Shown: piece by piece, positions 7,777 to 13,593 of the stretch
How positions within the stretch are numbered: the first letter of the stretch is position 1
Layout of the letters: every line of letters starts with the position of its first letter
Assembly: GCA_050954505.1 (NCBI GenBank)
Contig: JBPBPY010000308.1
Span: 1 to 13,593 of the forward strand
Source: JAQGMO01 sp050954505
Lineage (GTDB): Bacteria > Pseudomonadota > Gammaproteobacteria > Burkholderiales > Burkholderiaceae_D
Direction: 5' to 3'
Length of the DNA: 13,593 nt
Program-made: the position numbers and the translations under genes
The notes under the pieces: model-generated
The model's input: the letters and a program-made list of their open reading frames with translations, nothing else
Databases searched by the model: none
What the model was told of the DNA's origin: nothing

Positions 7777-8409
7777 TCATGCTGGCGACTGCCCGGTCGA
7801 AGACAGTGAAAGCATGCGCTCGACATAGCGCGCGATCAGGTCGATTTCCAGATTGACCTTCTTGCCGACCTGCAGATGGCGCAGCGTCGTGACTTCAATG
7901 GTATGCGGGATCAGGTTGATCGAGAACGCACAGCCACTTTCGCTGTCCTCCACCCGGTTGACAGTCAGGGAGACGCCATTGACGACCACCGAACCCTTGA
8001 GGGCCAGATACCTGGCCAGCTCGCGTGGCGCATCGACCACCAGCTCCCATGACTCGCCCACCGGCTCGAATTTGCGCACCGTGCCGAGGCCATCGACATG
8101 GCCGGAAACCAGATGGCCGCCCAGGCGCTCGGCCAGGGTCAGCGCTTTTTCAAGATTGACTGCGCCTGGCGCATCCAGGCCGGCAGTGCAGTTGAGGCTT
8201 TCGCGTGAAACGTCGACATCGAAATGGGTGGCGGTCCGGGAGACGACCGTCATGCAGGCGCCATTGATGGCAATCGAGTCGCCCAGCGCGACGTCGGCAA
8301 GCGGCAATCCGCCCGCGTCGATGGCCAGGCGCACTCCGGCGCCGGGCTCGTTGCCCAGCGGGGTGATCGAGATGATGTTGCCGACGGCGGCGACGATTCC
8401 GGTAAACAT
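7777..8409 (-). CDS. ribE: Riboflavin synthase, alpha chain
   Basis: The enzyme dismutates two 6,7-dimethyl-8-ribityllumazine molecules into riboflavin and a pyrimidinedione, the last step of riboflavin synthesis. The 210-aa product starts with the invariant MFTGIV at 8409, with AGGAAA (8423-8418) eight bases upstream. The two related barrel halves are visible: LGDSIAINGACMTVV in the first and LKGSVVVNGVSLTVN in the second, with SGHVDGLG between. The frame is open further upstream, but MFTGIV fixes the start. It lies 43 bp after ribD on the same strand and is probably cotranscribed with it. The E. coli homologue is called ribC; ribE is the common annotation name. Confidence 0.96.
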   Translation of the reverse strand: MFTGIVAAVGNIISITPLGNEPGAGVRLAIDAGGLPLADVALGDSIAINGACMTVVSRTATHFDVDVSRESLNCTAGLDAPGAVNLEKALTLAERLGGHLVSGHVDGLGTVRKFEPVGESWELVVDAPRELARYLALKGSVVVNGVSLTVNRVEDSESGCAFSINLIPHTIEVTTLRHLQVGKKVNLEIDLIARYVERMLSLSSTGQSPA

Positions 8410-8452
8410 GATGGTGATTTCCTGTGTTGAAATGAAAGTCGGATATGCCGGC

Positions 8453-9553
8453 TCAGTCCGCGTTGATGAAGCGGGCGAGGATACGCAGGTCCGGCGCAAT
8501 CTGCTTGACTTCATGAAACGCCAACCGGCGCCGCTGCTGCAGCGACGCCAGCGGTGCCAGTTCAAACATGCCCTGTGCGGTGCCCAGCAAACTGGGCGCA
8601 AGATACACCAGCAGTTCATCGACACAGCCTTCGCGCACCAGCGAGCCATTGAGCTTGTAGCCGGCTTCGACATGCAGCTCGTTGATTTGCCGGCGTCCCA
8701 GCTCCACCAGCATTGCCGCCAGATCGACCTTGCCGGACGCATTGGGCAGCAGAATAACTTCTGCCCCGCGCTCGGCCAGTGCCGCCTGCTTGCCGGCATC
8801 GGCCTGGGCGGCAATGATCCAGGTGTTGCCGCCATCGAGCACGCGGGCCGCGGGATCGATCTGCAAGCGGCTATCGATGACGATGCGGATCGGCTGGCGT
8901 GGTGTCTCGACGCCGCGCACCGTGAGTTGCGGATCGTCTGCCATGACGGTGCCGATCCCGGTCAGGATGGCGCAGGCACGTGCGCGCCAGCGATGGCCAT
9001 CGATGCGTGCCGGCTCGGACGTGATCCACTGGCTCTGGCCATTCATCAGCGCCGTGCCGCCATCGAGACTGGCAGCCGTTTTCATGCGCACCCAGGGAAT
9101 GCCGCGTTCCATGCGCGAGAAAAAACCGATGTTGAGTTCGCGTGCTTCCCGCTCCATCAATCCGGCGCTGCATTCAATGCCGGCGGCCTGCAGGCGCGCC
9201 ATGCCCTGCCCGCCCACCAGTGGATTGGGATCGATCATTGCCATCACCACGCGGGCCACGCCAGCGGCAATCAGCGCATCGGCACAAGGGGGCGTGCGGC
9301 CGTGGTGGGCGCAGGGTTCAAGCGTGACGTACACGGTTGCGCCGCGCAGGTCATGACCACGCTGGCGCACATCATTCATGGCCTGGATCTCGGCATGGGC
9401 CTGGCCGGCAGCCTGGGTATGGCCGGCCCCGATCAGATGTCCCTGGCGCGTGATCACGCAGCCAATGCGGGGATTGGGTGCAGTCAGGTACAGACCCTTG
9501 CTGGCCCAGTCGAGCGCCAGTTGCATGCCTTGCTGATCGTTGAGGATTTCCAC
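8453..9553 (-). CDS. ribD: Bifunctional pyrimidine deaminase/reductase RibD
   Basis: RibD deaminates and then reduces the first pyrimidine intermediate made from GTP in riboflavin synthesis. The N-terminal deaminase has APNPRIGCVI, the zinc motif HAE (53-55) and EPCAHHGRTPPC (79-90). The C-terminal reductase starts near WVRMKTAASLDGG and contains ILTGIGTVMADDPQLTVR. The start is uncertain: GTG at 9553 gives 366 aa and places the first motif at the usual distance; ATG at 9526 (357 aa) and GTG at 9598 (381 aa) are alternatives. None has a convincing ribosome site. It follows the broken fimT gene after 61 bp without an obvious promoter, so expression may depend on readthrough from the pilin operon. 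No FMN riboswitch was seen in front of it. Confidence 0.95.
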   Translation of the reverse strand: MEILNDQQGMQLALDWASKGLYLTAPNPRIGCVITRQGHLIGAGHTQAAGQAHAEIQAMNDVRQRGHDLRGATVYVTLEPCAHHGRTPPCADALIAAGVARVVMAMIDPNPLVGGQGMARLQAAGIECSAGLMEREARELNIGFFSRMERGIPWVRMKTAASLDGGTALMNGQSQWITSEPARIDGHRWRARACAILTGIGTVMADDPQLTVRGVETPRQPIRIVIDSRLQIDPAARVLDGGNTWIIAAQADAGKQAALAERGAEVILLPNASGKVDLAAMLVELGRRQINELHVEAGYKLNGSLVREGCVDELLVYLAPSLLGTAQGMFELAPLASLQQRRRLAFHEVKQIAPDLRILARFINAD

Positions 9554-9614
9554 GGTGGCCAGAAAATTGAAGACGAGCCGCAAGGATACCAGCGCCACCG
9601 CATTCCCGTTCGAA

Positions 9615-10137
9615 TCAACACATCTCCTGCAGATTGTCGGGATTGCAGATGCGTGGCCTGCTGGTAAAACTCAGGACCAGCTTGCGGCGCCGGCCATTCG
9701 ATTCGAACAGCCAGTGTCCGAGGTTGGGCTGCTGGCTGCTGGCTGCTGGCATCGGTACGGGTTCGGCCAGCCGCATTGAATGCAAGATAATGATCGGCCA
9801 TGTTGAAATGCGGTGTGATCGACAAGCCGCGCGGCGCGGCGGCGAAATGCTGGATGACGGTGTCACCGGCGTCGAGCTGGTGATTGCGATTGCGGTCGAT
9901 CAGCACCACCCAGCCTTGGTTCCAGTTGCTGCCGTCGCCTGCTGGCACCAGGTCGACGCGGCTGCCGCGTCGCAAGGCTTCGGAGCGCGCCAGGCTCACA
10001 GCCGTAAAGAATTCATTGACCGTGCTGGTCAAACGCAGTGCGTTGACCAGACTGCCGAATGCCGGTGCACCCAGCGTCATGGTGATGCCGGTAATGGCCA
10101 GCACCGTCAATGCCTCGACGGCACTGAATCCGGGCAT
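9615..10137 (-). pseudogene. fimT: FimT/GspH-type minor pilin, frameshifted by a 7-bp tandem repeat
   Basis: ATG at 10137 has GAGG seven bases upstream (10148-10145). The three-residue leader MPG precedes FSAVEALTVLAITGITMTLG, a type IV prepilin segment with cleavage after Gly and Glu at mature position 5. The FimT/GspH signature VNEFFTAVSLARSEALRRGSRV and NQGWVVLIDRNRN follow. After NAAGRTRTDASSQQP the frame departs from the family, while the expected end LGHWLFESNGRRRK...SRPRICNPDNLQEMC lies in another frame ending at TGA 9615. The break coincides with three copies of AGCAGCC (coding strand). Two copies would give SSQQPNLGHW in frame and a 171-aa protein of normal length. As written, translation runs on out of frame into ribD to 9484. 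Minor pilins of this type prime pilus assembly in the inner membrane. Confidence 0.88.
9727..9750 (+). repeat. 7-bp tandem repeat (GGCTGCT)x3 within fimT
   Basis: GGCTGCT occurs at 9727-9733, 9734-9740 and 9741-9747, followed by a partial GGC. Because the unit is not a multiple of three, each copy gained or lost changes the fimT reading frame. Two or five copies keep the frame, three breaks it. This is a plausible slipped-strand site. Confidence 0.92.
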
Positions 10138-10210
10138 CCGTTTGCCTCGTCCATGGCATGCGCCAGGCCGGCTTGCCAAGGCTACCGCATCTGGCGCGGT
10201 GCGCTGCATT

Positions 10211-10663
10211 TCACCAGCAAGCCTGACCAGGTCCGCTGGCTGCACGCTGCCCTGTACTGTCGAGCGACAGCTGGCCACACTCGGCGTCCTGATGGGCCCG
10301 GTTGACCAGAGCCGTTCCTGGCTGTGCGGTCAGAAGAACGCAGTTGCCGATCAGCTCGCCGGGACAGGCGGTGGCGCCGAGTTCATAGGCGCTGCCGGCT
10401 GCACTCTGGCCGGAATGCCAGCGAAATCCATTTGCATTGGCGGCGGAAAACACCTGGTAGCTGTTGTGGCTGGAAAACCAGCGCTCCTGTTCCAGCATCG
10501 CAGCCGACAGTGCCGCACGCCCTTCGGCGCGGCGCGACTTGAGCATGGCCTCGCGATAGGAGGGATAAGCGATCAGTGCCAGGATGCCGCTGATGGCAAT
10601 GATGATCAACATTTCGATCAGGGTGAAAGCCCGGTTGAACTTGCATCGGTGCGAAGAAAGCAT
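10211..10663 (-). CDS. pilE: PilE-like type IV minor pilin
   Basis: The 150-aa product (from ATG 10663) has the leader MLSSHRCKFNRA followed by FTLIEMLIIIAISGILALIAYPSYREAMLKSRR in sense, the hydrophobic N-terminal helix of type IV pilins with Glu at mature position 5. The C-terminal part has the Cys-rich end ECGQLSLDSTGQRAASGPGQACW typical of PilE-like minor pilins. The residue before the cleavage point is Ala rather than Gly. The start is uncertain: the frame is open up to 10789, directly after the stop of the upstream gene, but that would give a 54-residue leader; ATG 10678 is also possible. No strong ribosome site is visible, so translation may be coupled to the upstream gene. It is 73 bp before fimT in the same orientation. 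Confidence 0.88.
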   Translation of the reverse strand: MLSSHRCKFNRAFTLIEMLIIIAISGILALIAYPSYREAMLKSRRAEGRAALSAAMLEQERWFSSHNSYQVFSAANANGFRWHSGQSAAGSAYELGATACPGELIGNCVLLTAQPGTALVNRAHQDAECGQLSLDSTGQRAASGPGQACW

Positions 10664-10789
10664 CTGTGCAGCTGGCATCGGTTTGCCGGCACTGCTGCGG
10701 CACCTGACCATCGGCGCGAACGAAGATGCAGGCATGGCCTCGAACCTCGGCACGGGCATGGGCCAGCGCGAGCAACCGTCATGTGTCAT

Positions 10790-13393
10790 TCATGGTACCT
10801 CATGGAGTTCTGCCCAGTTGTTGATCTCGCGCCAGGAAAGCCGCCCAAACAATCCTTGATAGGCACCGCTGACCAGTGTTCCTGATGCCGATGGGTCAGC
10901 TGTTGCCTGGCTGCTGAATTGCACCGTGTAGCGCAGGCGGGCAGGAAGGTGTCTGTCCCTTGCAACGGCGCCGGCCAGCAAATCCAGTTCCACCAAGCGC
11001 GGTGTTGGCAACAGCTCCTTCGTTGACATCGATCCGGTCGATAGACTTTCGTCGGGCAAACCAGACAAGACATTGAGCGCATATGAACGGCCTGCCGCCT
11101 TGCAGGCAAAACCTGCTTCCATGACGGTATTGAAAAACACTTTCCCGTGCGCCAGCAGAGCTTCTGCACGCAAGCGTTCACCGGTTTTTGCCCCATCATG
11201 GAAATCGAGGAACCAGCCGCGTTTCTGGCCTGCCAGTGCACCATAGGTGAACGACGCACCGGTGATTTCCATGCCACTGTTCGAAGCCTTGTTGTTTGTG
11301 CTGCTGGCAGGTGTGGCTGTGGGACTTCGTGGCATGAGCAGACGGCGTGCAAGATCGGTTCGATGTCTTGTTGGCAGTACCGTTGTTGCCCCGGCGGAAG
11401 TGGTTGCCAGCACCTCTCCCGTGCCAGCGGTTTGCTCAGCCAGCACGGCATAGAACGATTGCACCACCGGCCCTGCAAGGCTTGGCAGAGTCTCCTGCGG
11501 TGGTGCAGCGGCAGCCTGTCCTGCTGCCATTGACGAACCAGTGGTGATCAATGCATCCGAGGCAGAAGATGCAGCAGAGGCAGCAGACGTGGCAGCGACG
11601 CCAGTCCCGAATAAAACCAGGTCGCCACCTGGTCCATGGGCGACCGAGGGCCGAATCGAGAGAGGCTGTGTGCGGCCCTGGTCATCGCTCGCAACAAACA
11701 GCTTGCGAACCAGGGGCGTGCCCGGAGTTGCCGGACCCGAGACCGTGCCGCGATAATTGAATTGCCAGAGATTGCCGCGCAAATCACCGGCGTACATCTG
11801 CTCGATGGCATTGTCCAGACCCGCGACCAGTACCGGAACGCTCAAGCGGTTTTCCTTGCCGGTGTCGATGGCAGGCAGCTCGATCTTGAAATAATTCCGG
11901 TTGCGCTCCCACAGATCGTCGGCCAGGCGGTCCAGCGAGATCAGGAACAGTGCGCCGGCGTTGGTGCTCGAAGCGACCAGATAGTAGGAAGAAGGCGCTG
12001 CAGACGATGGCAGCATCGAAGCGGATGACGCCCGCACGAAAGGCAGGGTCGATGGCAAGGCTGGCAAACCGGAACGTGTGCCGGTACCTGGCGTCCGCAA
12101 GCGTGCAACGATGGGAACCGGCATCGGCGGCGACAGAGCAAAATCCGCGTCATCGCCAGTGCTGAATTCCAGCAGTGTCTGCGGACCCGCAGCGCTGCCA
12201 TCAAACCGTTGCACATGCAGTCCCTCGGCGTCGGCCACTACCTTGATTTTCATTGGCAAGCCGCGAATGGCAACGTAGCTCACGGTTGACGCACTGTCCT
12301 GCGCACTGTCCTGCGCACTGTCCTGTTTACTGACTTCAGCATCAGGTTGTTCACCCTCTGTGGTACCGGAAGTGCTGCAAACAGGATCTGCCGGGTTTTG
12401 TGCATCACCGCTGTTGCTGGAAGCATCGGTACGTTTTCCGGTAGCGCCAAGCCGATTCTGGTCACCGGCAGCAGTCCCGATGCCGGCACCTGCACTGCGG
12501 CGTGCCGCACCATCGTTGCCGCCGCCAGTGCTCTTCACACTGGCCATGCGGTTGACCGTGACCGTGGGGATGCCGGCAGCGATCCGCTTGCCAATCGCAG
12601 TGCCGTTTTCAGCGCCAGTGCTGCTGTTTTCAACGGCTTGTCGCGCATTGCGGGCCAGGTCTGCCAACGACAGTGCCGCATGATTGTCTGCCTGGGCATC
12701 GGCCGGTCCACTGCCATCAAGTGCATGATTGCCAGGGACAATGCCGCTTGAACCTGGTGGCTTAGGCGCCGCGCGATAGACTTCCTGCACAACCGTTCTG
12801 CTCTCTGCCCGGCTGCCGAATCCGATGGCCGTGAGCCGGAACATCGGCGACTGTTGATCATGGGCGGCACTGTCTCCCAGCTGCCGGTAGGCCAGCCGTT
12901 CGATCAGGTAGCGTGGAACCCTGCCGGGCAACAAACCCGCCCCCGCAGAAAATGTCCGCCCGGTGAACTGTCCGAACGCCACGCTGCGTGCACCCGTGCC
13001 ATCGTCGGCCAGATCCACTGCAGCCCACCACGGCGCCAGGGTGGCGGGCGCAGGCAGACATAGCCCGAGCGACGGGCTGGCCAGTCCCGTACCGCAGGCC
13101 GCATCGAACAATGCCGCACCATCGGGAGCGAATGCTGCACCACGAAGACCGGCGGGTGCCGACGACAACTCCAGCTCGGCGTCACCCAATGCGGCCAGCG
13201 CAGATTGGAAAGCCAATTGCCGGTCGCGTTCATTGCTGCCCGCGCGCTCGGCCAAGAGGGCCGTGCGCGAAATCGACATGGCCATCATGACTGCAGCGGT
13301 CAGCATCAGCAACACCACAGCCAAGGCGGCACCGCGATCGCGCCGGGCCACCGCACCGCATTCAGGCATCGGCAATACGGGAGGCGGCGTCAC
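10790..13393 (-). CDS. PilX-PilY1 fusion, type IV pilus assembly/tip protein
   Basis: The 867-aa frame starts at GTG 13393, overlapping the upstream stop in GTGA and with GGAG (13402-13399) five bases before it. Residues 1-207 are PilX-like: RRDRGAALAVVLLMLTAAVM in sense, a hydrophobic helix without the usual Glu at +5, then SNERDRQLAFQSALAALGDAE and, near 185-206, FRLTAIGFGSRAESRTVVQEVYR, where PilX proteins normally end. Residues about 208-370 are a low-complexity linker with (QDSA)x3. Residues about 371-867 resemble the C-terminal propeller of PilY1 (Neisseria PilC family): YAGDLRGNLWQFNYRG (534-549), KLFVASDDQGRTQPLSIRPSVAHGPGGDLVLFGTG, KVFFNTVMEAGFACKAAGRSYALNVLSG and the usual end GRLSWREI. 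The PilY1 N-terminal half is absent. PilX and PilY1 normally form the tip/priming complex with minor pilins. Whether this is a working fusion or a deletion product is open. Confidence 0.85.
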   Translation of the reverse strand: MTPPPVLPMPECGAVARRDRGAALAVVLLMLTAAVMMAMSISRTALLAERAGSNERDRQLAFQSALAALGDAELELSSAPAGLRGAAFAPDGAALFDAACGTGLASPSLGLCLPAPATLAPWWAAVDLADDGTGARSVAFGQFTGRTFSAGAGLLPGRVPRYLIERLAYRQLGDSAAHDQQSPMFRLTAIGFGSRAESRTVVQEVYRAAPKPPGSSGIVPGNHALDGSGPADAQADNHAALSLADLARNARQAVENSSTGAENGTAIGKRIAAGIPTVTVNRMASVKSTGGGNDGAARRSAGAGIGTAAGDQNRLGATGKRTDASSNSGDAQNPADPVCSTSGTTEGEQPDAEVSKQDSAQDSAQDSASTVSYVAIRGLPMKIKVVADAEGLHVQRFDGSAAGPQTLLEFSTGDDADFALSPPMPVPIVARLRTPGTGTRSGLPALPSTLPFVRASSASMLPSSAAPSSYYLVASSTNAGALFLISLDRLADDLWERNRNYFKIELPAIDTGKENRLSVPVLVAGLDNAIEQMYAGDLRGNLWQFNYRGTVSGPATPGTPLVRKLFVASDDQGRTQPLSIRPSVAHGPGGDLVLFGTGVAATSAASAASSASDALITTGSSMAAGQAAAAPPQETLPSLAGPVVQSFYAVLAEQTAGTGEVLATTSAGATTVLPTRHRTDLARRLLMPRSPTATPASSTNNKASNSGMEITGASFTYGALAGQKRGWFLDFHDGAKTGERLRAEALLAHGKVFFNTVMEAGFACKAAGRSYALNVLSGLPDESLSTGSMSTKELLPTPRLVELDLLAGAVARDRHLPARLRYTVQFSSQATADPSASGTLVSGAYQGLFGRLSWREINNWAELHEVP
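12291..12324 (+). repeat. 12-bp tandem repeat encoding (QDSA)x3
   Basis: GCACTGTCCT recurs at 12291-12300, 12303-12312 and 12315-12324, separated by GC, making nearly three copies of a 12-bp unit. On the coding strand it gives QDSAQDSAQDSA in the linker between the PilX and PilY1 parts. Copy changes would stay in frame. Confidence 0.88.
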
Positions 13394-13593
13394 GACCGCT
13401 CCGACATGCGGTTGTAGAGCATGATGGTCGTGACGAACACCTTGCGTGCCCTGCCTCTGCTGGCCGCTGGCAATGCAGCAACATCGAAGCTGGTGCCGGG
13501 GTCATCGGCTTCATGCGCCTGTGCATAGGCCTCCCCAAACAGATGCAGCGGTGCCGCGGGCGCCGGTACGACAGGTCCCGCCGGCGCGCGCAT
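13390..13593 (-). CDS. PilW-like minor pilin, C-terminal end only (5' end beyond window)
   Basis: The last 68 codons of a gene that begins to the right of the window. The end, FDVAALPAASRGRARKVFVTTIMLYNRMSERS in sense, resembles the C-terminus of PilW minor pilins, in which a basic residue followed by a strand such as VFTTTVxLRNR closes the protein. Its position directly before PilX supports this, since pilW-pilX is the usual order. The stop TGA (13392-13390) overlaps the GTG start of the next gene, indicating translational coupling. The 13593 ATG is simply the edge and need not be a start. Confidence 0.65.
   Translation of the reverse strand: MRAPAGPVVPAPAAPLHLFGEAYAQAHEADDPGTSFDVAALPAASRGRARKVFVTTIMLYNRMSERS

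Noticed and set aside
9554..9614. FMN riboswitch or dedicated promoter in front of ribD
   Set aside because: The 61-bp gap is too short for an RFN element and shows no recognisable conserved element or clear promoter.
7853..9667. 604-codon open frame on the plus strand opposite ribE and ribD
   Set aside because: It is antisense to two well-conserved genes, has no recognisable domain, and arises from high-GC codon bias.

Overview
The window looks like a chromosomal segment of a high-GC betaproteobacterium, most likely Burkholderiales and plausibly Oxalobacteraceae (Herbaspirillum-like). That is inferred from the riboflavin, pilin and regulator protein styles together with HrpL-type promoter motifs; no rRNA or marker gene confirms it. 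No tRNA, rRNA, CRISPR array or insertion sequence was seen.

Left part (1-5800). Two genes that look like type III secretion effectors flank a thiamine-pyrophosphate enzyme. On the minus strand a long ankyrin-repeat protein (starts at 2195, runs off the left edge) has a Ser/Thr-rich N-terminus with no acidic residue before residue 31. On the plus strand, 4524-5708 encodes a 394-aa Ser/Pro-rich orphan whose N-terminus also fits a type III secretion signal. Each is preceded by a hrp-box-like promoter, GGAACT-N16-CCACTTA (2366-2394, minus) and GGAACT-N15-ACACTCA (4454-4481, plus). The two boxes share the decamer AAAGGAACTA. This suggests an HrpL-controlled effector locus whose secretion apparatus lies elsewhere. 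The gene between them (2564-4351) is a pyruvate-oxidase-like enzyme interrupted by one in-frame TAA.

Middle part (5825-7743). A LysR-family regulator (minus) is broken by a one-base frameshift. It is divergent from an intact short-chain dehydrogenase (plus). The intergenic region carries an inverted repeat that may be an operator.

Right part (7777-13593, all minus, transcribed right to left). The order is pilW (3' end only), a PilX-PilY1 fusion, pilE, fimT, ribD, ribE. The first four belong to a minor-pilin operon for type IV pilus assembly; ribD and ribE encode riboflavin biosynthesis enzymes. The pilus genes are unusual. PilX is joined in frame, through a low-complexity linker, to only the C-terminal propeller-like part of PilY1. 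fimT is frameshifted exactly at a threefold 7-bp tandem repeat, and two copies would restore the frame.

Three lesions of different kinds (nonsense, 1-bp indel, 7-bp duplication) in 13.6 kb suggest gene decay or phase variation, unless they are sequence errors.
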